Assembly: GCA_913060975.1 (NCBI GenBank)
Contig: CAJXVC010000001.1
Coordinates: 496,001-560,000 of the forward strand
Origin: an uncultured Gammaproteobacteria bacterium
GTDB lineage: Bacteria > Pseudomonadota > Gammaproteobacteria > Pseudomonadales > Pseudohongiellaceae
Length of the DNA stretch: 64,000 nt
Direction of reading: 5' to 3'
The notes below the pieces were generated by a model. It saw only the letters and a list, made by a program, of their open reading frames with translations. It had not been told where the DNA came from and did not search any database. Below, piece after piece: positions 1 through 8,691 of the stretch (its first letter is position 1; each line of letters starts with the position of its first letter). Made by a program: the position numbers and the translations under genes.

Positions 1-3
1 TCC

Positions 4-91
4 AGGCACTCGATACTATCTTTAAACCATCTTAAAACTATCTTTATACTATCTTGATACTATCCGAATACTCACTTGCAACTACACAAGT
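4..91. repeat. Degenerate 11-bp tandem repeat downstream of cysS
   Basis: The core ACTATC (variants ACCATC, ACTCAC) recurs at 15, 26, 37, 48, 59 and 70, an exact 11-bp period. Weaker units occupy 4-14 and 81-91. The array is AT-rich and lies about 90 bp beyond the cysS stop codon. Positions 92-182 between the array and cysS show no gene or obvious terminator. Confidence 0.8.
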
Positions 92-182
92 ATGCCTGAA
101 ATTCGAAAGGACGGCATCATACTCGCGTCGTACTTGCCCGTCAATGCGCGGCGGCCGTGGATTTCACTAATTCGGTAGCTTA

Positions 183-1571
183 TTAGCGCTCGATACGCCA
201 GGTACTGCCACCTGTGCCGTCTTCTACCACCACATTCAGGGCAGTCAGTTGGTCGCGAATCTCGTCCGCTTTCTGCCAGTCCTTGTCAGCTCGGGCCTGA
301 TCCCGTGCCGCCACCAGCGCATCAATCGCCTCCGCATCCAGCTCGTCGCCGCCGCTGCGGCGCAGGAATTCTTCGGCGTCAGATTGCAACACACCAAGAA
401 TATCAGCCAGGCGTACCAGCAAGGCCCCCAACTGACTGGCCATGTCTGGATCGGTTTTCTTCAAACGATTGATCTCCGACACCATGTCAAACAAGACGGC
501 AAAGGCTTCCGGCGTATTGAAGTCATCATCCATGGCCGCCTGAAAGGCTTTTTCAAAACGACTATTGGTCAGTGATTTGGCATTGCCAATATCCAGTCCT
601 TTCAAGGCATGATAGAAGCGTTCAAGACCTTTCTGTGCCTGCTCCAGACTATCCAAAGAATAATTGATAGGACTGCGATACTGACTGGCCACTAACAAAT
701 AGCGCACGGCTTCTGCATCATGTTCCTTGAGCACTTCGCGAATGGTAAAAAAATTACCCAGTGACTTGGACATCTTCTCGTTATCGATTCGCAGCGGTCC
801 ATTGTGCAACCATACGTTGGCGAACGTGCTATCAGTTGCGCATTCGGATTGGGCAATTTCGTTTTCATGGTGTGGAAATTTTAGATCCGACCCGCCACCG
901 TGAATATCAAAAGTATTACCCAAGGCGCAAGTGGACATGGCAGAGCATTCAATATGCCATCCCGGCCGCCCATAGCCCCAGGGCGAATCCCAGCCCACGC
1001 CATCATCAGGTGAGGCTTTCCACAACACGAAGTCACGCGGGTCTTTCTTGAGTTCACCCACTTCGATACGCGCACCATCGAGCAACTCGTCCATGTTTTT
1101 CTTGGAAAGTTTGCCGTAATCCGGGCAACGTGCCACAGAAAAATACACATCACCGTTATCAGCCCGGTAAGCGAAATCCTTGCTGACCAGAGTTTCGATC
1201 ATGGCGACAATCTGTTCAATGTGTTCTGTAGCACGCGGCTCCTGATCAGGCGGCAAGATTGCCAGCGCCTGCTCGTCGGCATGCATAGCCTTGATGTACC
1301 GCGCCGTGATATCAGAAAACAACACACCCTCTTCCTGTGCGCGCTTGAGAATCTTGTCATCGACATCCGTGATGTTGCGCACGTAGGTGACATCCAAGCC
1401 GCGGTAGCGCAAATAACGCACAATCAGATCAAATGCCACCAGCATGCGCGCATGACCAAGATGGCAGTAGTCGTAGACAGTAATGCCACAAACATACAGC
1501 CGTATCTTGCCTGGCTCGATGGGTTGCAGTGTTTCTTTACGTTGCGTCAGCGTGTTGTAAACAGTAATCAC
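183..1571 (-). CDS. cysS: Cysteinyl-tRNA synthetase
   Basis: This class I synthetase charges tRNA-Cys with cysteine in the cytoplasm. The 462 residues match the family length. The HIGH-type motif is HLGH at 37-40 and KMSKS is at 266-270. The zinc ligands fall at the same positions as in E. coli: C28, C209, H234 and E238. The start is GTG at 1571, because translation from it begins MITVYNTLT, which aligns with known N-termini; the Shine-Dalgarno is weak. It lies 26 bp after glnS on the same strand and is probably co-transcribed with it. An 11-bp tandem repeat follows the gene. Confidence 0.97.
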   Translation of the reverse strand: MITVYNTLTQRKETLQPIEPGKIRLYVCGITVYDYCHLGHARMLVAFDLIVRYLRYRGLDVTYVRNITDVDDKILKRAQEEGVLFSDITARYIKAMHADEQALAILPPDQEPRATEHIEQIVAMIETLVSKDFAYRADNGDVYFSVARCPDYGKLSKKNMDELLDGARIEVGELKKDPRDFVLWKASPDDGVGWDSPWGYGRPGWHIECSAMSTCALGNTFDIHGGGSDLKFPHHENEIAQSECATDSTFANVWLHNGPLRIDNEKMSKSLGNFFTIREVLKEHDAEAVRYLLVASQYRSPINYSLDSLEQAQKGLERFYHALKGLDIGNAKSLTNSRFEKAFQAAMDDDFNTPEAFAVLFDMVSEINRLKKTDPDMASQLGALLVRLADILGVLQSDAEEFLRRSGGDELDAEAIDALVAARDQARADKDWQKADEIRDQLTALNVVVEDGTGGSTWRIER

Positions 1572-1597
1572 AATAAATATTCGCCGTAGTCAGGCGC

Positions 1598-3331
1598 TCA
1601 GTTGGACCAGGAATCACGCAAGGTGATTGTGCGGTTGAAAACAGGACGGGCGTCAGAACTATCTATGCTGTCAAAACAAAAATAGCCTTCACGTTCGAAT
1701 TGGAAATTGCCGGCATCGTTACCAATCACTGACGGCTCAACGATACAGTTCTCCAACTTGATCAATGACTCGGGGTTGAGGCAATTATGGTAATCAACAT
1801 CCTTGGCTTCAGGCTTTTCCTCGTTAAATAGCCGATCATAGAGTCGTACCGTCGCCGGTACGCCCTCGCTGGCCGAAACCCAGTGAATCACGCCTTTGAC
1901 CTTGCGCCCTTCCGGACTCTTGCCCAGTGTATTTTCATCAACACTGCAATTCAGTTGCACAATTTCACCACTATCATCTTTAACCACTTCGTCACAGCGA
2001 ATGACATAGGCTCCACGCAGGCGCACTTCCCCGCCCGAAATCAGGCGCTTGAAACCTGGCGGTGGCACTTCCTCGAAATCACTTTTGTCGATGTAAATTT
2101 CGCGAGTCAGCGGCACTACTCTTTGCCCCAGGGATTCATCTTTGGGATGGGCGCTCATCGTCAACTCAGCCCTGTAGTCTTCCGCGAACGTTGTCAGCAC
2201 GACTTTTAGCGGATTTAAAACACACATGGCACGTGGTGCATTCTTGTCCAGATCATCGCGAATCGCATGCTCGAGCATCCCCATATCGACGACACTCTCA
2301 CTACGGGCAACGCCGACGCTTTCACAAAAATTGCGCAGAGACGCCGGCGTAAAACCGCGCCGACGCATACCGGCCAAGGTTGGCATTCGCGGGTCATCCC
2401 AGCCATCGACGATACCTGACTCAACCATCTCACGCAGTTTGCGCTTGCCCATCACCGTGTAGTTGATCTTCAACTTGGCGAATTCGGTTTGCTGCGGCAG
2501 TACGTAGTCAGCCTCGCTGTCGGCAAGATCACTCACGACTCTTAATGAATCGATATCGAGGTTATGCAGGATCCAGTCATACAACGGGCGATGATCTTCG
2601 AACTCCAGCGTACAGAGTGAATGAGTAATGCCTTCGATCGCATCGGAAATGCAATGCGTATAATCGTAAGTCGGATAAATGCACCACTTGTCACCGGTCT
2701 GGTGATGCTGGATGTGGCGAATCCGGTACAACACCGGATCACGCATATTGATATTGGGCGAGGCCATGTCGATCTTGGCACGTAAAGAATACGCACCTTC
2801 ATCGAACTCACCATCGCGCATGCGCTTGAAAAGATCCAGGTTTTCCTTGATCGTTTGGTCACGGTCGGGGCTGTTGGTACCCGGCTCGGTCAAGGTGCCT
2901 CGATACTCACGCGCCTGATCCGGGCTCAAGCTGCACACGTAAGCCTTGCCTGACTCAATGAGCTGCACGGCAAAATCATACAAGTGGTCAAAGTAGTTGG
3001 AGGAATAACGCACCTCCCCGTGCCAATCAAAACCCAACCATTTGATGTTATCTTTTATCGAATCGACAAACTCCTGACTCTCTTTGGCCGGATTGGTGTC
3101 ATCAAAGCGCAAATTGCATCGGCCGTTGTATTCTTCAGCCAGGGAAAAATTCAGGCAAATAGACTTGGCGTGACCAATATGCAAATAGCCATTGGGTTCT
3201 GGCGGAAAACGGGTATGCACACGGCCAGCATGCTTTTTGTTGGCCAGATCTTCACCAATCATATGGCGGATGAAATTGGAGGGGGCTGCGGCGCCACTGG
3301 CGCTTTTATTACCCGATGCTGAATCGGCCAT
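1598..3331 (-). CDS. glnS: Glutaminyl-tRNA synthetase
   Basis: This class I synthetase aminoacylates tRNA-Gln. It has 577 residues, slightly longer than E. coli GlnRS (554) because of a low-complexity N-terminus (about residues 1-18). The ATP-binding HIGH motif is at 51-54 within [12 protein letters not shown]. The KMSKS-equivalent loop reads VMGKRKL at 293-299 where E. coli has VMSKRKL, so the first serine is glycine. The ATG at 3331 follows an AGGAAAGAG Shine-Dalgarno. It heads the glnS-cysS unit and is divergent from ppiB. Confidence 0.97.
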   Translation of the reverse strand: MADSASGNKSASGAAAPSNFIRHMIGEDLANKKHAGRVHTRFPPEPNGYLHIGHAKSICLNFSLAEEYNGRCNLRFDDTNPAKESQEFVDSIKDNIKWLGFDWHGEVRYSSNYFDHLYDFAVQLIESGKAYVCSLSPDQAREYRGTLTEPGTNSPDRDQTIKENLDLFKRMRDGEFDEGAYSLRAKIDMASPNINMRDPVLYRIRHIQHHQTGDKWCIYPTYDYTHCISDAIEGITHSLCTLEFEDHRPLYDWILHNLDIDSLRVVSDLADSEADYVLPQQTEFAKLKINYTVMGKRKLREMVESGIVDGWDDPRMPTLAGMRRRGFTPASLRNFCESVGVARSESVVDMGMLEHAIRDDLDKNAPRAMCVLNPLKVVLTTFAEDYRAELTMSAHPKDESLGQRVVPLTREIYIDKSDFEEVPPPGFKRLISGGEVRLRGAYVIRCDEVVKDDSGEIVQLNCSVDENTLGKSPEGRKVKGVIHWVSASEGVPATVRLYDRLFNEEKPEAKDVDYHNCLNPESLIKLENCIVEPSVIGNDAGNFQFEREGYFCFDSIDSSDARPVFNRTITLRDSWSN

Positions 3332-3483
3332 GAAGTGTCTCTTTCCTGATAGCTGTTTGTGGATTCGGTATGTGTGTTTACTGACTGACGAACTGAGGGC
3401 TTGTCATGCGTGGGTTACAAGTGCTGCGAGCCTGCGCCGAACGCAATAGCGACCGCCATTGGCTCCGACCTGCCAAAACCCTT

Positions 3484-3489
3484 ATTATA
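3484..3489 (-). promoter_or_regulatory. Candidate -10 element for glnS
   Basis: The minus strand reads TATAAT here, about 150 bp upstream of the glnS start. I see no good -35 hexamer at 16-18 bp, so only the -10 is supported. Confidence 0.35.
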
Positions 3490-3580
3490 CCCGCTCCACG
3501 TGCTTGTGTTCCAAATTTTAGCCATATTTACAGCGAATACTCACCTTCAGACTCATCCCAGCCTTATACAGGACAGCTTC

Positions 3581-4081
3581 ATGATAGTTTTCAATACCAA
3601 CAAAGGCGCAATCACCATCGAACTGGATTTCGACAAAGCGCCAAATTCTGCCGCCAACTTCCTGCAATATGCCAAAGACGGTTTCTATGACGGCACGATT
3701 TTCCATCGCGTCATCGACAACTTCATGATTCAGGGCGGCGGTTTTACGGCCGACATGGAGCAAAAATCCCCAGGCTCTCCAATTGAGAACGAAGCCGACA
3801 ACGGCCTGCCCAATCTGGTTGGTACGCTGGCAATGGCGAGAACAGCAGACCCACACTCGGCTACTTGCCAGTTTTTCATCAATGTCGGTGACAATGATTT
3901 TCTGAATCATCGCGACAAGAGTCCACAAGGCTGGGGTTACGCTGTATTCGGCCGCGTGACCGATGGCATGGATGTGGTCAACGACATCAAAGGCACGCCA
4001 ACCACGTCGGCTGCCGGTCATCAGGATGTCCCTGTCGAAGCAATCGTAATTGAATCCACCACAGTTACCGAAGCCGACTAA
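3581..4081 (+). CDS. ppiB: Peptidyl-prolyl cis-trans isomerase, cyclophilin type
   Basis: This cytoplasmic cyclophilin (166 aa) catalyses cis-trans isomerisation of prolyl bonds during folding. The catalytic arginine is R43 in [13 protein letters not shown], followed by the [13 protein letters not shown] core and [10 protein letters not shown]. There is no signal peptide, which fits PpiB rather than periplasmic PpiA. The reading frame is open upstream to 3401, but the ATG at 3581 is preceded by AGGA and gives the normal N-terminus MIVFNTNKG. lpxH follows after 2 bp, so the two genes form an operon. Confidence 0.95.
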   Translation: MIVFNTNKGAITIELDFDKAPNSAANFLQYAKDGFYDGTIFHRVIDNFMIQGGGFTADMEQKSPGSPIENEADNGLPNLVGTLAMARTADPHSATCQFFINVGDNDFLNHRDKSPQGWGYAVFGRVTDGMDVVNDIKGTPTTSAAGHQDVPVEAIVIESTTVTEAD

Positions 4082-4083
4082 CC

Positions 4084-4812
4084 TTGCCAGATCGCCTGTT
4101 ATTTATCTCTGACCTGCACCTGCAGACCAGCCGGCCAGAACTCACCCGGGGCTTGCTCGATTTCCTCGGGCGCGAATCTGGTCGGTGTCAGGCGCTTTAT
4201 ATTCTCGGCGACCTGTTTGAAGTCTGGCTGGGTGATGATGCAGCCGATGCGCTGGCTCAGGAAGTTGCCGCTGCCTTGCGTGACTTCGTCGTCGCTGGTA
4301 GTCAGGTTTATCTGATGCATGGCAATCGCGACTTCCTGCTCGGCGCTGCCTACGCACAATCAGCCGGTGCAGAATTACTGCCCGACCCCGTGGTTATCAG
4401 TACCCCAATCGGCGAAGTACTGTTGGCCCATGGCGACAGCTTGTGCACGGACGATGTGGACTATCAACAGTTTCGCGCCCAGGTGCGCAACCCGGCATGG
4501 CAGACTGCCTTTTTGGCCAAATCCGTACCCGAGCGAATTGAGTTTGCTCGCCAGGCCCGGGAACAATCCAAAGAAGCCACTGCAGACAAAGCCATGGCAA
4601 TCATGGACGTTAATCAACAAGCCGTCGTTGAATTAATGAGTGCGCATCAGCAATCTCGCCTCATTCATGGCCATACCCACCGGCCCGACCAGCACGCCCT
4701 GACTGTCGATGGCAATTCTGCCTGGCGATTAGTGTTAGGCGATTGGGGAAAGCAAGGTTGGGTTGCAGAGATCTCTGACGCGGGGGTGAACCTGTCTAGC
4801 TTCGATCTGTAG
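4084..4812 (+). CDS. lpxH: UDP-2,3-diacylglucosamine diphosphatase (lipid A pathway)
   Basis: LpxH hydrolyses UDP-2,3-diacylglucosamine to lipid X and UMP at the inner membrane during lipid A synthesis. It is a calcineurin-like metallophosphoesterase of 242 residues. Metal-binding motifs appear in order: D10-x-H12 (SDLHL), GDLFEVWLGDD around 42-52, GNRD at 80-83, H116-G-D, and HGHTHRP near 196-202. The start is TTG at 4084, only 2 bp after ppiB; it gives a normal N-terminus and no ATG lies near. The ppiB-lpxH pair is also adjacent in Pseudomonas. Confidence 0.94.
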   Translation: MPDRLLFISDLHLQTSRPELTRGLLDFLGRESGRCQALYILGDLFEVWLGDDAADALAQEVAAALRDFVVAGSQVYLMHGNRDFLLGAAYAQSAGAELLPDPVVISTPIGEVLLAHGDSLCTDDVDYQQFRAQVRNPAWQTAFLAKSVPERIEFARQAREQSKEATADKAMAIMDVNQQAVVELMSAHQQSRLIHGHTHRPDQHALTVDGNSAWRLVLGDWGKQGWVAEISDAGVNLSSFDL

Positions 4813-4875
4813 CAGCGAGTCTTGTTTTTACCGCTGATTATTAGCCAGCCGCGACAAGCTGGTACGCGACCGAAT

Positions 4876-5334
4876 TCAGGCCGACTGGCTGGCAGCAGGC
4901 AAGTAATAGCGCTGAAAATGTGCCTCGCACAACTCCCGTAATTCTTCCTCTATCAACTGGCACAGGGCCGGCAAAGTCAGCCCTGCATATTCGTCCAATA
5001 CATAGACACCATAGTCTTGCAGCGAACTGATTTGCTGATGCCGCTTGCGCAGCAGATTGTGTAGCCAGCAGTACGGTGAGAGTGTGGGGTCGAAAGGCAC
5101 GCTGTGTTGCTCAAGCCCCAACTTTAGATTTGGTACGGAAAAAATGCGCAGCTTGTGCTCCAGAATCTGGCAGACCAGCTTTTCAATGCGGCTCAGGACG
5201 GCACTTTTTTCGTCAGCACTGTAACCGTTCCAGGCAATGACTTCGAATGAGTAACGCTTACAACCACGACAAACCTTGTCGCCCAGTGACGTAGTGGAAC
5301 AAATACCGATACAGGGAGTTTTAACTGCTTGCAT
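4876..5334 (-). CDS. DUF1289 protein with C-terminal extension
   Basis: The first 60 or so residues form a DUF1289 domain with cysteines C8, C12, C22 and C25 (CxxxC then CxxC), a pattern thought to bind an Fe-S cluster or zinc. Single-domain members such as E. coli YdhL are about 80 residues. This protein has 152, with about 85 extra residues rich in Leu, Glu and His that I do not recognise. It is convergent with lpxH and 63 bp away. The function is unknown. The ATG at 5334 is taken as the start because the domain begins at residue 6. Confidence 0.8.
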   Translation of the reverse strand: MQAVKTPCIGICSTTSLGDKVCRGCKRYSFEVIAWNGYSADEKSAVLSRIEKLVCQILEHKLRIFSVPNLKLGLEQHSVPFDPTLSPYCWLHNLLRKRHQQISSLQDYGVYVLDEYAGLTLPALCQLIEEELRELCEAHFQRYYLPAASQSA

Positions 5335-5856
5335 GAAAATTCAAAAGTTGTCGGCCTGAGTTGATAGCTTGGCATTGGCTGCTAGATACAGCCAGCCTGA
5401 AAGTAGAGTCGTAAACCCCAAGCGCAGACTTTAGCAAGATTGCCCGGATTGTCCACCGCCAAGTTTTCCAACCCACAGTTTGCCTCAACGCGCCGCCAAG
5501 GCCAGTCAAGCGGGCGGCACGCCCCGGCACAACTGGATTTTTACCTGCAATTACAATAGAATACGCCGACTTTTTTAGTGCTACTCAGCGTGACCAAAAG
5601 TGATTTGTTATACCCAAGACAGAACCCAAGAATCGCTTCGGTCAGGCCCGACAAATTGTCTTCACCAGTAAGTCTGAGTGATTTACAGCAGCGACCAGGC
5701 GCCGGCACCATGGCCCTTGCCACTGCTACTGCGGACAGCCATTGGTAGCACACCCTATTCTCTCTGCGCGTCAGGTTACGAACCAGGCAGCTAGCCCGCA
5801 AGGTTAGCGGATGGTCAGCCAAGGCCCGCAGTCATTACTTAACGAGGAACATCATC
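5335..5856. other. 522-bp intergenic region between the DUF1289 gene and acnB
   Basis: I find no convincing gene here. A 93-codon minus-strand frame (5541-5822) has no recognisable domain and no Shine-Dalgarno. The region should hold both divergent promoters. Plus-strand candidates are TACAAT at 5552-5557 and an extended -10 (TGTTATACC) ending at 5614, both with poor -35 hexamers. A long leader for acnB (240-300 nt) is therefore possible but unproven. Confidence 0.4.
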
Positions 5857-8451
5857 GTGTTGAAGGCTTATAGACAGCATGTCGCTGAACGCGCCGCGGA
5901 AGGCATCGTCCCCAAACCACTGTCGGCAGAACAGGTTGCCGAACTGGTTGAACTCTTGAAGGCGCCACCAGCTGGCGAAGAAGAGTTTATTCTCGACCTG
6001 CTGACTAACCGTGTCCCGGCAGGTGTGGACGAAGCTGCCTACGTCAAGGCCGGCTTTCTCTCGGCAGTAGCCAAAGGCGAAGCCCAATCACCACTGATCG
6101 ATCGTGCCGCAGCCGTCAAGTTGCTCGGCACCATGCTGGGCGGCTACAACATCGCCACGCTGGTTGAGCTACTTGATGACAGCGAACTTGCCTCGGCAGC
6201 CGCCGCGGAACTCAAACAAACACTCTTGATGTTTGATGCCTTTCACGACGTCGCTGAAAAAGCCCGCGCCGGTAATGAACAGGCCAAAGAGGTCATGCAA
6301 TCCTGGGCCGAGGCCGAGTGGTTCCTGAACAAACCAGAACTGCCTGAAAAACTCACTGTTGCAGTCTTCAAGGTCCCGGGTGAAACCAATACCGACGACC
6401 TCTCTCCCGCACAGGATGCCTGGTCGCGTCCGGATATTCCTCTGCATGCCAAAGCCATGTACAAGAATCCCCGCGATGGCGTCGACAATGCCGAAGAACA
6501 AATCAACGAATTGAAGAAGACTGGCTTTCCGGTCGCGCTGGTAGGCGACGTGGTCGGCACTGGCTCATCTCGCAAGTCTGCGACTAACTCAGTGTTATGG
6601 CATATCGGCCAGGACATTCCCCATATACCCAACAAACGCGCCAGCGGTGTCTGCATCGGCGGCAAGATCGCCCCGATCTTCTTCAACACCATGGAAGATG
6701 CCGGCGCCCTGCCCTTTGAGTGCGATGTTGATTCGCTGGAAACCGGCGATGTCATTGATATCTATGTCTACGAAGGCAAGATCACGCGCCACGACAGCGA
6801 CGAAGTTGTTTCTACCTTCGAATTACGCACCGAAGTACTGCTCGACGAAGTTCGCGCCGGCGGCCGTATCCCGCTGATTATCGGTCGCGGCCTGACCCAG
6901 CGCGCGCGCGAAGAGCTGAACCTTGAACCATCGACTATTTTCCGCTCGCCCATCACTGGCGAAGAGTCCAGCAAAGGCTGGACGCTGGCTCAGAAAATGG
7001 TCGGCAAGGCATGTGGTGTGGACGGTGTCCGTCCTGGCAGTTATTGCGAACCGCGCATGACCACAGTCGGCAGTCAGGATACCACTGGCCCGATGACCCG
7101 CGACGAACTCAAAGACCTGGCCTGCCTCGGCTTTTCTGCCGATCTGGTCATGCAGTCTTTTTGTCATACCGCAGCTTACCCAAAGCCAGTCGACATTGAG
7201 ACGCAGCACACACTGCCAGATTTTATTCACACACGCGGCGGCGTAGCCCTGCGTCCCGGTGATGGCATTATTCACTCTTGGCTAAACCGCATGTTGCTGC
7301 CCGATACGGTCGGTACAGGCGGTGATTCCCACACTCGTTTCCCAATCGGTATTTCCTTCCCGGCCGGTTCTGGTCTGGTTGCCTTTGCCGCGGCCACGGG
7401 TGTTATGCCTCTGGATATGCCAGAGTCGGTGTTGGTGCGCTTTAAAGGTGAAATGCAGCCCGGCATTACCCTGCGTGATCTGGTCAATGCGATTCCTTAT
7501 GCCGCCCTGCAAAGTGGCGACCTGACCATTGAGAAGAAAGGCAAAAAGAACATCTTCTCCGGCCGTATTCTGGAAATCGAAGGCCTGCCAAATCTGAAGG
7601 TTGAGCAAGCCTTTGAAATTTCCGACGCCTCAGCCGAACGTTCCGCTGGCGGCTGTACTATCCGTCTTGGCAAAGAACCCATTATCGAATACTTCAAATC
7701 CAACATCACTCTGCTGCGCTGGATGATCGACAACGGTTATCAGGACGCACGCACGCTTGAGCGACGCGCTCAAGCCATGGAGCAATGGCTGGAAAATCCT
7801 GAGTTGATGGAGCCTGATGCTGACGCTGAGTATCACAAGATCATCGAGATCGATCTCAACGAGATCAAAGAACCATTGCTGGCCTGCCCGAATGATCCAG
7901 ATGACGTCAAACCGCTATCTGAAATACAAGGTACTCAGATCGACGAGGTATTCATCGGCTCTTGCATGACCAATATCGGTCATTTCCGCGCCGCCAGCGA
8001 AGTCCTCAAGCAAGTCGATGGCGGCTTGCCGACAAAACTCTGGGTCGCACCACCGACCAAAATGGACGAACACCAATTGACTGAGGAAGGTATTTACAAC
8101 GTCTTCGGCGTTTCCGGTGCGCGTACTGAAATGCCAGGTTGCTCTCTGTGTATGGGTAATCAGGCACGCGTGGCGCCAAACTCGACCGTTGTCTCTACAT
8201 CAACGCGTAACTTCCCGAACCGACTCGGTCAGGGTGCCAATGTCTATCTCGCCTCCTCCGAGCTCGCTGCAGTAAGTGCGGCGCTGGGCAAGATCCCAAC
8301 CATGGATGAATACATGCAGTTCATGGGCAACATCAACACCATGGCTGACAGTATTTATCGCTACCTGAATTTCAATGAGATTCAGAATTACATGGAAGCA
8401 GCTGAGCGCGCCAAGCAAATCCCGGCAACCAATGTGCAGGATGTTGCATAA
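5857..8451 (+). CDS. acnB: Aconitate hydratase B
   Basis: AcnB interconverts citrate and isocitrate in the TCA cycle, and the apo-enzyme family can bind mRNA. The 864 residues align throughout with E. coli AcnB (865 aa): an N-terminal HEAT-like domain, the swivel domain ([20 protein letters not shown]), then the catalytic domains. The [4Fe-4S] ligands are C703 (GSCMTN), C762 and C765 ([10 protein letters not shown]). The start is GTG at 5857 behind a GAGGA Shine-Dalgarno and gives [15 protein letters not shown], the family N-terminus. The gene stands alone, with a terminator 48 bp downstream. Confidence 0.98.
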   Translation: MLKAYRQHVAERAAEGIVPKPLSAEQVAELVELLKAPPAGEEEFILDLLTNRVPAGVDEAAYVKAGFLSAVAKGEAQSPLIDRAAAVKLLGTMLGGYNIATLVELLDDSELASAAAAELKQTLLMFDAFHDVAEKARAGNEQAKEVMQSWAEAEWFLNKPELPEKLTVAVFKVPGETNTDDLSPAQDAWSRPDIPLHAKAMYKNPRDGVDNAEEQINELKKTGFPVALVGDVVGTGSSRKSATNSVLWHIGQDIPHIPNKRASGVCIGGKIAPIFFNTMEDAGALPFECDVDSLETGDVIDIYVYEGKITRHDSDEVVSTFELRTEVLLDEVRAGGRIPLIIGRGLTQRAREELNLEPSTIFRSPITGEESSKGWTLAQKMVGKACGVDGVRPGSYCEPRMTTVGSQDTTGPMTRDELKDLACLGFSADLVMQSFCHTAAYPKPVDIETQHTLPDFIHTRGGVALRPGDGIIHSWLNRMLLPDTVGTGGDSHTRFPIGISFPAGSGLVAFAAATGVMPLDMPESVLVRFKGEMQPGITLRDLVNAIPYAALQSGDLTIEKKGKKNIFSGRILEIEGLPNLKVEQAFEISDASAERSAGGCTIRLGKEPIIEYFKSNITLLRWMIDNGYQDARTLERRAQAMEQWLENPELMEPDADAEYHKIIEIDLNEIKEPLLACPNDPDDVKPLSEIQGTQIDEVFIGSCMTNIGHFRAASEVLKQVDGGLPTKLWVAPPTKMDEHQLTEEGIYNVFGVSGARTEMPGCSLCMGNQARVAPNSTVVSTSTRNFPNRLGQGANVYLASSELAAVSAALGKIPTMDEYMQFMGNINTMADSIYRYLNFNEIQNYMEAAERAKQIPATNVQDVA

Positions 8452-8499
8452 CGCCAAGTCGTGTTGAGCCCTGGCGGGCTGAACGCACTCACTCGTGAC

Positions 8500-8537
8500 A
8501 AAAAACCCGACCTGAGATTACTCACGTCGGGTTTTTT
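8500..8537 (+). terminator. Intrinsic terminator of acnB
   Basis: An 11-bp stem (AAAAACCCGAC at 8501-8511 pairing with GTCGGGTTTTT) is followed by a T tract to 8537. The inner sequence TGAG/CTCA extends the stem past one mismatch. The A tract on the left arm could let it work in both directions, although pepN on the other strand ends about 150 bp away. Confidence 0.85.
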
Positions 8538-8617
8538 ATTGCCCACATAATCCGGCAATTGGGATCTAATTCAGCAATTTTCTGACCTGAGCGGTATTCG
8601 TTGAGTCTTGAATTCTG

Positions 8618-8673
8618 AGACCCAATCCTTAAGAGCCAATCCTTAAGACCCAAGCCTTGAGACCCAGACCTTG
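8618..8673. repeat. 14-bp tandem repeat, four copies, downstream of pepN
   Basis: Four consecutive units start at 8618, 8632, 8646 and 8660, each a variant of AGACCCAATCCTTA. A weaker copy precedes them at 8604-8617. The last unit ends 18 bp before the pepN stop codon (pepN reads leftward), so the array sits in the pepN 3' untranslated region. Confidence 0.85.
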
Positions 8674-8691
8674 AAACTTACGCGATGACAA

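Noticed and set aside
1..91. Possible CRISPR array at the left edge
   Set aside because: Units are only 11 bp, degenerate and contiguous with no spacers, and no cas genes are present.
5541..5822. 93-codon minus-strand frame in the acnB upstream gap
   Set aside because: There is no Shine-Dalgarno, the composition is atypical and the sequence matches no family I recognise; it is more likely non-coding.
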